From CBFFRJ01 sp051486985 (lineage in GTDB: Bacteria; Pseudomonadota; Gammaproteobacteria; Enterobacterales; Enterobacteriaceae), in the NCBI RefSeq assembly GCF_051486985.1, contig NZ_JAHVDV010000009.1, forward strand, positions 62,001 through 126,000: a DNA stretch of 64,000 nt. The letters run 5' to 3'. How positions within the stretch are numbered: the first letter of the stretch is position 1; every line of letters starts with the position of its first letter. Positions 54,081-63,567 of the stretch are shown here, piece after piece. The notes under the pieces are model-generated. The model worked only from the letters and a program-made list of their open reading frames with translations, did not search any database and was not told the DNA's origin. The translations under genes and the position numbers were made by a program.

Positions 54081-55559
54081 ATGATACCTGTGGTCGCGCT
54101 GGTCGGGCGCCCTAACGTTGGAAAATCCACGCTTTTTAACCGTTTAACACGCACCCGTGATGCGCTGGTGGCGGATTTTCCGGGGCTGACCCGTGACCGT
54201 AAGTACGGTCGTGCAGAAGTCGAAGGTCGTGAGTTTATCTGTATCGACACGGGCGGTATTGATGGCACCGAAGACGGTGTCGAAACGCGTATGGCTGAAC
54301 AGTCGCTGCTGGCGATTGAAGAGGCAGACGTCGTGCTGTTTATGGTGGATGCGCGTGCGGGGCTGATGCCTGCTGATGAAGCAATCGCAAAGCACCTGCG
54401 TTCACGTGAAAAACCCACTTTCCTGGTCGCGAACAAAACCGATGGCCTTGACCCCGATCAGGCCATCATTGATTTCTACGCCCTGGGCTTAGGGGAAATT
54501 CATCCGATTGCCGCCTCTCATGGTCGTGGTGTTCTGAGTCTGCTGGAGCACGTACTGCTGCCGTGGATGGATGAACTTGATCCGAAAGAGGAAGTGGACG
54601 AAGAGGCTGAATACTGGGCGCAGTTTGAAGCTGAGCAGAACGGTGAAGCCCCTGAGGAAGAAGAAGAGGCCTTCAACCCGCAGGATCTGCCGATTAAGCT
54701 CGCCATCGTTGGTCGTCCCAATGTAGGTAAGTCCACACTGACGAACCGTATTCTCGGTGAAGATCGTGTTGTGGTGTATGACATGCCCGGCACCACCCGT
54801 GACAGCATTTACATCCCGATGGAGCGCGATGAGCGTGAGTATGTGCTCATCGACACCGCTGGGGTGCGTAAGCGCGGAAAAATCACCGATACGGTAGAAA
54901 AATTCTCTGTGATCAAAACGCTGCAGGCGATTGAAGACGCTAATGTGGTGCTGCTGGTCATCGATGCCCGCGAAGGCATTTCCGATCAGGACCTCTCACT
55001 GCTCGGCTTCATCCTCAATAGTGGGCGCTCACTGGTTATCGTGGTAAACAAGTGGGATGGTCTGAGCAATGAAGTGCGTGAGCAGGTAAAAGAGACCCTC
55101 GATTTCCGTCTGGGCTTTATCGACTTCGCGCGCGTTCACTTCATCTCTGCACTGCACGGCAGCGGGGTGGGGAATCTGTTTGAATCGGTGCGCGAAGCTT
55201 ATGACAGCTCCACACGCCGCGTGAGTACGGCGATGCTGACCCGTATCATGACGATGGCTGAAGAAGATCACCAGCCGCCGCTGGTGCGTGGCCGCCGTGT
55301 CAAACTGAAGTATGCGCATGCCGGTGGTTATAACCCGCCGATCGTGGTGATTCACGGCAACCAAGTGAAAGACCTGCCGGATTCGTACAAACGTTACCTG
55401 ATGAACTACTTCCGTAAATCGCTGGACGTCATGGGTACGCCTATCCGCATTCAGTTCAAGGAAGGCGAGAACCCGTTTGCGAATAAACGCAATACCCTGA
55501 CGCCGAACCAGATGCGTAAGCGTAAACGTTTGATTAAGCATATCAAAAAGAGTAAGTAA
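54081..55559 (+). CDS. der: Ribosome-assembly GTPase Der (EngA)
   Basis: 492 residues. Two tandem G domains, each with GRPNVGKST, DTGG or DTAG and NKxD (NKTD, NKWD), joined by an acidic linker (EAPEEEEEAF). C-terminal KH-like domain and basic tail (KRKRLIKHIKKSK). Needed for 50S maturation. Confidence 0.98.
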   Translation: MIPVVALVGRPNVGKSTLFNRLTRTRDALVADFPGLTRDRKYGRAEVEGREFICIDTGGIDGTEDGVETRMAEQSLLAIEEADVVLFMVDARAGLMPADEAIAKHLRSREKPTFLVANKTDGLDPDQAIIDFYALGLGEIHPIAASHGRGVLSLLEHVLLPWMDELDPKEEVDEEAEYWAQFEAEQNGEAPEEEEEAFNPQDLPIKLAIVGRPNVGKSTLTNRILGEDRVVVYDMPGTTRDSIYIPMERDEREYVLIDTAGVRKRGKITDTVEKFSVIKTLQAIEDANVVLLVIDAREGISDQDLSLLGFILNSGRSLVIVVNKWDGLSNEVREQVKETLDFRLGFIDFARVHFISALHGSGVGNLFESVREAYDSSTRRVSTAMLTRIMTMAEEDHQPPLVRGRRVKLKYAHAGGYNPPIVVIHGNQVKDLPDSYKRYLMNYFRKSLDVMGTPIRIQFKEGENPFANKRNTLTPNQMRKRKRLIKHIKKSK

Positions 55560-55612
55560 GTTTTAGCGCCCGCAGATTTGTGCCGGGCGCGCTGAACTTT
55601 GGGAGGATATGT

Positions 55613-55828
55613 ATGGAACTCAAATGCCCAACCTGTCATAACCCGCTCGAACTGGTTGGCACCCACGCACACTGTTTTGGCTGCGATAAAGATTATCCTG
55701 TTAACGCCCTGTGCCCGGACTGCCATCAGCCGTTAGAGATCCTGAAAGCCTGCGGTGCGGTCGATTATTTTTGCCAGCATGGTCATGGTTTGATATCGAA
55801 AAAACGGGTGGCGTTCGTCCCGCTCTGA
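55613..55828 (+). CDS. yfgJ: Zinc-ribbon protein YfgJ
   Basis: 71 residues from the ATG at 55613, with GGGAGG upstream. Two C-x2-C pairs (CPTC, CFGC), then CPDC and a later Cys/His pair, give two zinc ribbons. Function unknown. Length equals E. coli YfgJ. Confidence 0.92.
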   Translation: MELKCPTCHNPLELVGTHAHCFGCDKDYPVNALCPDCHQPLEILKACGAVDYFCQHGHGLISKKRVAFVPL

Positions 55829-55831
55829 AAT

Positions 55832-55862
55832 AAAAAAGCCGCATTGAGATGCGGCTTTTTTT
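55832..55862. terminator. Bidirectional terminator between yfgJ and xseA
   Basis: aaaaaagccgcat-tgag-atgcggctttttttt works on both strands between the convergent genes. Confidence 0.93.
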
Positions 55863-57218
55863 TCAGGCTTTTTTCGCCGGGATGATCGTTTTCACTTCGC
55901 TCTCAAGCCAGCCATCGTTGACACGCGTGGTCAATATATCGCCTTTATGCACCTGGGCGGTTTGCTTCAGCACCCTGCCATCGCTGGCGGTTGTCACGCT
56001 GTAACCACGGGAAAGGGTTGCCAGCGGGCTGACAGCCTCAAGATGGGTAATCGCCGAACCAAAACGCTCACGCGTCTGGCTCATTCGCGACCCAACGGCC
56101 TGGGCCAGACGGAATTCAAGCTGTTGCGCGCGAGTCTGCGCCCGATGAATTTTGGGGGTCGGATTGTGGCTGTTCAGTCGTTGCGTTACGCGCTGCTGGC
56201 GCAGCGATGCCTGACGGAAGCGAGTGTCCAGCGCGTTGCGCATGCGCTGCTGTAAACGCTCAAGGATGGTTTGCTGACGCGCCAGGCGCAGTTGCGGATG
56301 CTGTTGCTGCAGGCGGTGGTTTATCTGCGTAAAGCGTTTAGTGCGATTAGCCAGGTAGAAATCCATCGCCATCTCCAGACGCTGCTGTGCGGCCTGAAGC
56401 TGGCGAGCCAGTTCAGCCTGATTACGGCTGACCATCTCGGCTGCCGCCGACGGCGTAGGCGCACGTAAATCGGCGACAAAGTCGGCGATGGTGACGTCCG
56501 TTTCATGACCCACTGCGCTGACTACCGGTATTGCGCTTGCAAAGATGGCGCGTGCCACACGTTCGTCGTTAAAGCTCCATAAATCTTCCAGTGAGCCACC
56601 GCCGCGCCCGACGATCAGCACGTCGCACTCCTGACGGGCATTCGCCAGTTCTATGGCACGAACAATTTGCGCGGGCGCATCGTCCCCCTGAACCGGCGTT
56701 GGATAAATCACCACCGGCAGCGACGGATCGCGGCGTTTAAGCACATGCAAAATATCATGCAAAGCCGCACCGGTTTTCGACGTCACCACACCAATGCAGG
56801 TGGCAGGCGAGGGGAGCGGTTGTTTGAACTGCTGATCAAACAGGCCTTCCGCGGAAAGCGCGGCCTTCAGCTGCTCATATTTTTGTTGCAGCAGCCCTTC
56901 ACCCGCTGGCTGCATGCTCTCAACAATTATCTGATAATCGCCGCGGGGGTCATACAGTGTGACCGATGCCCGCACCAGCACCTGCTGGCCGTGCTGAGGA
57001 CGAAACGTCACCCGACGGTTACTGTTACGGAACATTGCTCCGCGTACCTGGGCGGTGTCATCTTTTAGCGTGAAGTACCAGTGGCCGGATGAGGGCTGCG
57101 AGAAATTGGAGATTTCGCCCGTGATCCAGACCTGGCCCATTTCGCGTTCCAGCAGGCTGCGAACCGTTTGATTGAGACGGCTTACGGTAAAAATTGAGGG
57201 ACTCTGGGAAGGTAACAT
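55863..57218 (-). CDS. xseA: Exodeoxyribonuclease VII large subunit XseA
   Basis: 451 residues. N-terminal OB-fold (VWITGEISNFSQPSSGHWYF), catalytic core with GVVTSKTGAAL, GRGGGSLEDLWSFNDE and VGHETDVTIADF, then a long coiled coil. With XseB it degrades single-stranded DNA to acid-insoluble oligonucleotides. Divergent from guaB. Confidence 0.97.
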   Translation of the reverse strand: MLPSQSPSIFTVSRLNQTVRSLLEREMGQVWITGEISNFSQPSSGHWYFTLKDDTAQVRGAMFRNSNRRVTFRPQHGQQVLVRASVTLYDPRGDYQIIVESMQPAGEGLLQQKYEQLKAALSAEGLFDQQFKQPLPSPATCIGVVTSKTGAALHDILHVLKRRDPSLPVVIYPTPVQGDDAPAQIVRAIELANARQECDVLIVGRGGGSLEDLWSFNDERVARAIFASAIPVVSAVGHETDVTIADFVADLRAPTPSAAAEMVSRNQAELARQLQAAQQRLEMAMDFYLANRTKRFTQINHRLQQQHPQLRLARQQTILERLQQRMRNALDTRFRQASLRQQRVTQRLNSHNPTPKIHRAQTRAQQLEFRLAQAVGSRMSQTRERFGSAITHLEAVSPLATLSRGYSVTTASDGRVLKQTAQVHKGDILTTRVNDGWLESEVKTIIPAKKA

Positions 57219-57310
57219 GTGAGCTGGATCAAATTCTAAATCAGCAAGTTATTCAGTCGATAGTAACCCGCTCACCCGTGAGCGCAAGTATTTTTCTTAA
57301 AAAAATGTGG

Positions 57311-57326
57311 AAGCAATCGGTTACGC
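57311..57326 (+). promoter_or_regulatory. Candidate PurR operator of guaBA
   Basis: AAGCAATCGGTTACGC matches the PurR box around its central CG at 11 of 16 positions and lies just before the -10. PurR control of guaBA is known in E. coli. Confidence 0.6.
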
Positions 57327-57330
57327 TCTG

Positions 57331-57336
57331 TATAAT
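57331..57336 (+). promoter_or_regulatory. -10 element of guaBA
   Basis: Perfect TATAAT, 43 bases before the guaB start. The PurR-like site overlaps the spacer. Confidence 0.75.
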
Positions 57337-57379
57337 GCCACGGCAATATTTAACCACCCCCAGGTCAGAGATATTGCCC

Positions 57380-58846
57380 ATGCTACGTATCGCTAAAGAA
57401 GCCCTGACGTTTGACGACGTCCTCCTCGTTCCCGCTCATTCCACCGTTCTGCCGAATACTGCCGATCTCAGCACGCAGCTTACTAAAACCATTCGCCTGA
57501 ACATTCCAATGCTCTCCGCAGCGATGGACACTGTAACGGAAGCGCGCCTGGCTATCGCCCTGGCTCAGGAAGGCGGCATCGGCTTTATTCACAAAAACAT
57601 GTCTATCGAGCGCCAGGCTGAAGAAGTGAAGCGCGTGAAGAAACATGAATCCGGTATTGTGACCGACCCGCAGACCGTACTGCCAGGCACCACGCTGCAC
57701 GAAGTCAAAGCGCTGACCGAGCGTAACGGCTTTGCCGGTTACCCGGTGGTGACGGAAGATAACGAGCTGGTGGGGATCATCACCGGACGTGACGTGCGTT
57801 TTGTGACCGATCTGAACCAGCCGGTGAGCGTATATATGACGCCGAAAGAGCGTCTGGTCACCGTGCGTGAAGGCGAAAATCGTGAGGTTGTCTTCGCGAA
57901 AATGCACGAAAAGCGTGTTGAGAAAGCCCTGGTCGTTGACGACAGCTTCCACCTGCGCGGCATGATCACCGTGAAAGATTTCCAGAAAGCGGAACGTAAA
58001 CCCAACGCCTGTAAAGATGAGCATGGCCGTCTGCGTGTAGGTGCGGCAGTTGGCGCGGGCGCGGGTAACGAAGAGCGTGTTGATGCGCTGGTTGCCGCAG
58101 GCGTTGACGTCCTGCTGATTGACTCCTCACATGGTCACTCCGAAGGTGTGCTGCAACGTATTCGTGAAACCCGTGCGAAATATCCTGATCTGCAAATCAT
58201 TGGCGGCAACGTAGCAACAGGCGCAGGCGCTCGCGCTCTGGCAGACGCCGGTTGCAGCGCGGTGAAAGTTGGTATCGGCCCGGGCTCCATCTGTACTACC
58301 CGTATCGTGACGGGTGTGGGTGTTCCGCAAATTACTGCGGTTTCCGATGCAGTAGAAGCGCTGGAAGGCACCGGCATCCCGGTTATCGCTGACGGTGGTA
58401 TCCGTTTCTCAGGTGACATCGCCAAAGCCATTGCAGCGGGTGCTGCTGCGGTGATGGTTGGCTCCATGCTGGCTGGTACCGAAGAATCGCCAGGCGAAAT
58501 CGAACTGTTCCAGGGCCGTTCTTATAAATCCTACCGCGGTATGGGCTCTCTGGGCGCGATGTCCAAAGGCTCCTCCGATCGCTACTTCCAGACCGACAAT
58601 GCCGCCGACAAACTGGTACCGGAAGGCATCGAAGGCCGCGTGGCCTATAAGGGCTACCTGAAAGAGATCATTCACCAGCAGATGGGCGGCCTGCGCTCCT
58701 GTATGGGGCTGACCGGCTGTGGCACCATTGATCTGCTGCGGACGAAAGCGGAATTTGTGCGCATCAGCGGTGCGGGTATTCAGGAAAGCCATGTCCATGA
58801 TGTAACCATCACCAAGGAATCGCCTAACTACCGTATGGGTTCCTGA
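57380..58846 (+). CDS. guaB: IMP dehydrogenase GuaB
   Basis: Oxidises IMP to XMP with NAD+, the committed step to GMP. 488 residues from the ATG at 57380 (MLRIAKEALTFDDVLLVPA); the longer frame upstream crosses the promoter. Two CBS domains (about 93-205) sit in the barrel. The catalytic Cys lies in GPGSICTTRI and the mobile flap in GLTGCGTIDLLR. Confidence 0.98.
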   Translation: MLRIAKEALTFDDVLLVPAHSTVLPNTADLSTQLTKTIRLNIPMLSAAMDTVTEARLAIALAQEGGIGFIHKNMSIERQAEEVKRVKKHESGIVTDPQTVLPGTTLHEVKALTERNGFAGYPVVTEDNELVGIITGRDVRFVTDLNQPVSVYMTPKERLVTVREGENREVVFAKMHEKRVEKALVVDDSFHLRGMITVKDFQKAERKPNACKDEHGRLRVGAAVGAGAGNEERVDALVAAGVDVLLIDSSHGHSEGVLQRIRETRAKYPDLQIIGGNVATGAGARALADAGCSAVKVGIGPGSICTTRIVTGVGVPQITAVSDAVEALEGTGIPVIADGGIRFSGDIAKAIAAGAAAVMVGSMLAGTEESPGEIELFQGRSYKSYRGMGSLGAMSKGSSDRYFQTDNAADKLVPEGIEGRVAYKGYLKEIIHQQMGGLRSCMGLTGCGTIDLLRTKAEFVRISGAGIQESHVHDVTITKESPNYRMGS

Positions 58847-58855
58847 TCGTTTCCA

Positions 58856-58882
58856 CGCCCGGCTTTATGCCGGGCGATTTTG
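58856..58882 (+). terminator. Hairpin with T-rich tail between guaB and guaA
   Basis: cgcccggc-tttat-gccgggcg followed by attttgttt. It resembles a terminator but lies inside the guaBA operon, so it may reduce guaA expression. Confidence 0.55.
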
Positions 58883-58908
58883 TTTCACTTGCCTCGGAAT
58901 TAGCGTCA

Positions 58909-60486
58909 ATGACGGAAAACATTCATAAACATCGCATTCTTATCCTTGATTTCGGTTCGCAGTACACGCAACTGGTTGCCCGCCGCGTGCGTGAGCTCGG
59001 CGTTTACTGTGAGCTGTGGGCATGGGATGTCACCGAAGCGCAGATCCGCGAATTTAACCCAAGCGGCATCATTCTTTCCGGTGGTCCGGAAAGCACCACT
59101 GAAGAGAACAGCCCGCGAGCCCCGCAGTATGTCTTCGAAGCTGGTGTACCGGTATTCGGCGTCTGCTACGGCATGCAGACCATGGCCATGCAGCTCGGCG
59201 GCCACGTTGAAGGCTCTCACGAGCGTGAGTTCGGCTACGCACAGGTGGAAGTTCAGACCGACAGCGCGCTGATTCGCGGTATTGAAGACTCCCTGACTTC
59301 CGACGGTAAAGCGCTGCTGGACGTCTGGATGAGCCACGGCGATAAAGTCACGGCGATCCCGTCTGACTTCGTGACCGTTGCCAGCACGGAAACCTGTCCG
59401 TTCGCCATTATGGCTAACGAAGAAAAACGCTTTTATGGCGTGCAGTTCCACCCGGAAGTGACCCACACCCGCCAGGGCCTGCGCATGCTCGAGCGTTTCG
59501 TTATCGATATCTGCCAGTGCGAAGCCCTGTGGACGCCGGCAAAAATCATCGACGATGCTATCGAACGTATTCGTGCGCAGGTGGGTGACGACAAAGTGAT
59601 CCTCGGCCTCTCCGGCGGCGTGGACTCCTCCGTCACCGCCATGCTGCTGCATCGCGCTATCGGTAAAAACCTGACCTGTGTCTTCGTGGATAATGGCCTG
59701 CTGCGTCTGAACGAAGCAGAGCAGGTGATGGACATGTTCGGCGACCATTTCGGCCTCAACATCATTCATGTTGAAGGTGAGTCTCGCTTCCTGAGCGAGC
59801 TGGCGGGCGAGAACGATCCGGAAGCCAAACGTAAAATTATCGGCCGCGTCTTCGTGGAAATCTTCGATGAAGAAGCCCTGAAACTGGAAGATGTGAAGTG
59901 GCTGGCGCAGGGCACCATCTACCCTGACGTGATTGAATCCGCCGCTTCCGCCACCGGTAAAGCCCATGTCATCAAATCTCACCACAACGTGGGCGGCCTG
60001 CCGAAAGAGATGAAGATGGGCCTGGTTGAACCGCTGCGTGAGCTGTTCAAAGACGAAGTGCGCAAAATTGGTCTGGAGCTGGGCCTGCCGTACAACATGC
60101 TCTACCGTCATCCGTTCCCGGGGCCGGGTCTGGGCGTGCGCGTGCTTGGCGAAGTGAAGAAAGAGTATTGCGACCTGCTGCGTCGTGCCGATGCTATCTT
60201 CATTGAAGAGCTGCATAAAGCCGACCTGTACAACAAAGTCAGCCAGGCCTTCACCGTCTTCCTGCCGGTACGTTCCGTAGGCGTGATGGGTGATGGGCGT
60301 AAGTACGACTGGGTTGTCTCTCTGCGTGCCGTTGAAACCATCGACTTTATGACCGCCCACTGGGCGCACCTGCCGTACGATTTCCTGGGCCGCGTCTCCA
60401 ACCGCATCATCAATGAAGTGAACGGCATTTCCCGCGTGGTCTATGACATCAGCGGTAAGCCGCCAGCAACGATTGAGTGGGAATAA
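58909..60486 (+). CDS. guaA: GMP synthetase GuaA (glutamine-hydrolysing)
   Basis: 525 residues from the ATG at 58909 (MTENIHKHRILILDFGSQYT). Glutaminase domain with Cys86 in FGVCYGMQ and His/Glu in QFHPEVTHT; ATP-pyrophosphatase loop GLSGGVDSSVTAM; C-terminal dimerisation domain. Converts XMP to GMP. Confidence 0.98.
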   Translation: MTENIHKHRILILDFGSQYTQLVARRVRELGVYCELWAWDVTEAQIREFNPSGIILSGGPESTTEENSPRAPQYVFEAGVPVFGVCYGMQTMAMQLGGHVEGSHEREFGYAQVEVQTDSALIRGIEDSLTSDGKALLDVWMSHGDKVTAIPSDFVTVASTETCPFAIMANEEKRFYGVQFHPEVTHTRQGLRMLERFVIDICQCEALWTPAKIIDDAIERIRAQVGDDKVILGLSGGVDSSVTAMLLHRAIGKNLTCVFVDNGLLRLNEAEQVMDMFGDHFGLNIIHVEGESRFLSELAGENDPEAKRKIIGRVFVEIFDEEALKLEDVKWLAQGTIYPDVIESAASATGKAHVIKSHHNVGGLPKEMKMGLVEPLRELFKDEVRKIGLELGLPYNMLYRHPFPGPGLGVRVLGEVKKEYCDLLRRADAIFIEELHKADLYNKVSQAFTVFLPVRSVGVMGDGRKYDWVVSLRAVETIDFMTAHWAHLPYDFLGRVSNRIINEVNGISRVVYDISGKPPATIEWE

Positions 60487-60517
60487 TCGTTTTCGCCTCG
60501 GCGCATAAACGTTGAAT

Positions 60518-60556
60518 AAAAACACCAGTACGCCTCGCGCTGCTGGTGTTTTTTTC
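60518..60556 (+). terminator. Terminator of guaBA
   Basis: aacaccag pairs with ctggtgtt, followed by a run of T, 32 bases after guaA. Confidence 0.9.
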
Positions 60557-60731
60557 TACCTGGGCCGCATCGTGCCCAGACACCCTTACCGGCCGACCCC
60601 CCATTGCTGGCATTAGACGAAGCCTGCCTTTTGTGCCACCCTTTTTGGCTGAGTGTTCAGCGCATCCCATCGGCATCGTGCGCGAAAGGGAACACGGACT
60701 TTCGGCTCATCTCACTCGGCAGACACGCGCT

Positions 60732-62705
60732 ATGTTTAAAAAACTGCTCTCCGGCCTGACCGGCCAAAAAGATAAATCGCAGGCCCCTGTTGAACCTGAA
60801 CAGGCTCATCCCGTAGAGGCGCAACCGCCGCAGGAAGAGCGTATTGTTGCTTATGACGCCAACGGGCGGGAGATGCATATCACCCGAAGCGACTGGCGAG
60901 AAAAGGTTTTTCTGCCGGGGCTTGAGCAGAAGTGGGATGATCCGGCCGAACTTTACGATGCCATTCTGGCCGGGCTGAACGACGGTTTTGCTACTGACCT
61001 TCTTCCTGCGGCGGCGCGGCTGGTCGCAATCGATGATAACCCTGAACGCAGTCATACGCTTCAGGGCATTGTACTGATGCAAAACAACCTGCATGACGAG
61101 GCCGAAGCGACGCTAAACGCGGGAATCGATAAAGCCGGTCCCACGGGAACCCTGCTGACCAATCTGGCGAAAGTCTACGCTGAACGTGGCGACAGTGCCC
61201 GCGCCGACGCGCTGCTCTGGCAGGCCATTAAAGCCGACCCGAATCAGGACAATGGCTTACTCTGGTGGGCCTCTTTAAAAGAGGAGCGGGAAGGAACTGC
61301 GGGGTACGTAGCGGGACTTAAAACCGTTGCGGCGCTGCCGGGGGCATGGCGCGCCCAGCTGTGGCTGGCGCGGCACTACCTGGAACAGAAAAACGTGGCG
61401 GCGGCGAAAACGCTCTATGACGAGGTGCTGGCGGGAGGGAGGTACGACGGCAGCTCGCTTATGATGATCTCAGGCGATCTGGGCAGGAACGGTGAAATAC
61501 CCCTGCTTGTCGACCTGATCGCCCCCGTTTATGATGAGCATCGTCACGATCCGATGGCGGGCATGAATCTGCTGCGCGCTTATCAGGAGCTGGGTAACCC
61601 TGATGCAGGTGAACGGTTGTTAAGCCGAATGTATGCGCTTGAATATCCGCCGCTCAAGCAGCATCTGGATGCATTCGCCCAGGCTTTTCAGCAAATGCGT
61701 GAACAAGGTGCGCAGGGTGTTCCCACCGATCCTGCTCAGGTGGAAATCAGTACGCTGGCGCTCTCGCAGCCCATCTGGCATTACGGTCTCTATAAAGCCG
61801 ACTGGCTATTCGGGCAAAAACCCGAGGAGGCAGACATTGTCGGTTTCTTTGCGCTCAGTAAAATTACCGATGAGACAAAGCCTGCCGAGTCGCAGCGCGA
61901 GGATGATGTCGGAAGGCTCACCCGCGCTATTCCGTTATACCTGGCAGAAGCCGCTCACTACTGGACTCCCTTTGCCGCCCGGTGCTATTTCCAGGTTGCC
62001 GCAGGTCTGGGACCGGTGCTCTCGACCCATGAAACAGACGGGAATGAACTCTTCGATCTCGTTCCCCCGTCAATGAAGTACTTTGTTACCGGACAGCTTG
62101 GGTGCGAAGGGGAAGGGGATCAACGCCAGTGGCAGCTCACTCTCTCGCTCTGGGATTGTCGCCTGCGGGAAAAATGCGCCGTTGAGAGTGCGACCGTACC
62201 TCAGGCTGAACTGGGCGCATGGGTGCTTGAGCTTGAGCAGCGTCTGCTGGCGAAAATGGGTGGGCCTGTTACGCAGGCTCTCGATGCGTTCTATACTCGC
62301 CCGTCAGCTGAGGCGATGAATATCTACCTTGCTGAGCTGGGCCAGGCCTTTACCCTGACGATGGTAGCCAACAACTATGTTCCGCGTGCCGCGCTATGGG
62401 GCGAGCGTTCAATGCTGGAGTGGCCGCTCAACATGGCGCTGCAATGGCCCCAGGCGGAGGTGCCAAAACTGATGTATCTTTCCGGGCTCAGTAAAGCCTG
62501 TGATTATCAGTCCGAGGTGCTGGCGGAATATAAAAAGCGCACGCTGGCGCTGCTGGAGAGCGCATCAGGTACTCCCTGTGAGAAACTGGCGCCGCTGGTA
62601 TGGAAAATATTCGGCATGCAGGAAGAACTGAATGCGTACCGGGAAGCCCTGCCAGCAGAGACCCGCGCGGACTACGCGGCCTGGCTTGGACGCATCACTG
62701 AATAA
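60732..62705 (+). CDS. TPR-repeat protein of unknown function
   Basis: 657 residues from the ATG at 60732 (MFKKLLSGLTGQKDK). The open frame continues upstream to 60546 but that part overlaps the guaA terminator. After a charged, proline-containing N-terminus come TPR-like repeats (TLLTNLAKVYAERGDSARAD, AWRAQLWLARHYLEQKNVA). The C-terminal half is less repetitive. No signal peptide or membrane helix. Upstream ribosome binding site is weak. It is not in the corresponding E. coli K-12 location as far as I recall. It ends 12 bases before an AraC-type gene. I do not recognise the family. Confidence 0.75.
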   Translation: MFKKLLSGLTGQKDKSQAPVEPEQAHPVEAQPPQEERIVAYDANGREMHITRSDWREKVFLPGLEQKWDDPAELYDAILAGLNDGFATDLLPAAARLVAIDDNPERSHTLQGIVLMQNNLHDEAEATLNAGIDKAGPTGTLLTNLAKVYAERGDSARADALLWQAIKADPNQDNGLLWWASLKEEREGTAGYVAGLKTVAALPGAWRAQLWLARHYLEQKNVAAAKTLYDEVLAGGRYDGSSLMMISGDLGRNGEIPLLVDLIAPVYDEHRHDPMAGMNLLRAYQELGNPDAGERLLSRMYALEYPPLKQHLDAFAQAFQQMREQGAQGVPTDPAQVEISTLALSQPIWHYGLYKADWLFGQKPEEADIVGFFALSKITDETKPAESQREDDVGRLTRAIPLYLAEAAHYWTPFAARCYFQVAAGLGPVLSTHETDGNELFDLVPPSMKYFVTGQLGCEGEGDQRQWQLTLSLWDCRLREKCAVESATVPQAELGAWVLELEQRLLAKMGGPVTQALDAFYTRPSAEAMNIYLAELGQAFTLTMVANNYVPRAALWGERSMLEWPLNMALQWPQAEVPKLMYLSGLSKACDYQSEVLAEYKKRTLALLESASGTPCEKLAPLVWKIFGMQEELNAYREALPAETRADYAAWLGRITE

Positions 62706-62717
62706 TCGAGGGGCACA

Positions 62718-63524
62718 ATGAGTACGCGGAACATTGAACAAGCGTTCTGGCGCTCCGGGCTCGCGCCCTGGATTGAGCTACGCACGACCCGGCAAAGCCT
62801 GCAGGCCTACAAGCTGCATCAGCATGCGCAGCTGTCGATTGGCGCGATAGTGGAAGGGGATACCCTGACCTGTTGCGACGGGCAGACGTATCATCTGCGT
62901 CCGGGCGAGCTTGTGGTGATTGCCCCGGAAGTGGCCCACAGTTGTAATCCGGTCGCGGGCATTCCGCGCAGTTATCATATGCTTTATATCGATAAGGCAT
63001 GGTGCCTGGCGCAGCTCGGCGCGGCCCCTGAAGAGACGCTGTGTTGCGATCAAACGCTTATTCACCATCCGTCTCTTTTTGCAGCATATCAGCGGATCGT
63101 TGAACTGATGATCGAAGGCAACATCGAGTTATTATCCACTGCCGTGCGTGAACTGCTGCTAAAAGTGCCAGGGCTCACCGCTCGTCCTCAACCTCAACAC
63201 GCTTTTTATGACATGCAGTTGGCTCTACAGGCAGATTTTACCGTTGCACCGTCGTTTGACAGGCTGGCAGGCCACTATTCTCTGCGTAAAGAGACGCTGA
63301 TCCGCCAGTTTAAACAGGCGACAGGGCTGACGCCCGGCGCCTGGCTGAACAATGCCCGTATTGAGTTTGCGAGATCATGCCTGAGGGCAGGGGGCGACAT
63401 TACCGACGTCGGCTATCAGAGCGGCTTTTCGGATCAAAGCCATTTTCACCGCACCTTTGTGAGCTTTACGGCATCGACACCGCGTCAGTACGCGCGGGGG
63501 CGATCAATATCCGACAATAAATAG
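62718..63524 (+). CDS. AraC-family transcriptional regulator
   Basis: 268 residues. N-terminal cupin-like sensing domain (HQHAQLSIGAIVEGD, LRPGELVVIAPEVAHSCNPV) and a C-terminal pair of helix-turn-helix motifs (SFDRLAGHYSLRKETLIRQFKQATGLTPGAWL; then ITDVGYQSGFSDQSHFHRTF), quoted in part as FDRLAGHYSLRKETLIRQF. The exporter gene 43 bases downstream is its likely target or partner. Effector unknown. Confidence 0.9.
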   Translation: MSTRNIEQAFWRSGLAPWIELRTTRQSLQAYKLHQHAQLSIGAIVEGDTLTCCDGQTYHLRPGELVVIAPEVAHSCNPVAGIPRSYHMLYIDKAWCLAQLGAAPEETLCCDQTLIHHPSLFAAYQRIVELMIEGNIELLSTAVRELLLKVPGLTARPQPQHAFYDMQLALQADFTVAPSFDRLAGHYSLRKETLIRQFKQATGLTPGAWLNNARIEFARSCLRAGGDITDVGYQSGFSDQSHFHRTFVSFTASTPRQYARGRSISDNK

Positions 63525-63567
63525 CGCAACGACTTCATTACAGTGACCGTTTTTACCGGAGGTCACT

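Noticed and set aside
58906..60525. 539-codon open frame antisense to guaA
   Set aside because: It mirrors guaA over its full length, has no ribosome binding site, and its residues follow the guaA codon pattern. It is a by-product of GC-rich codon use.
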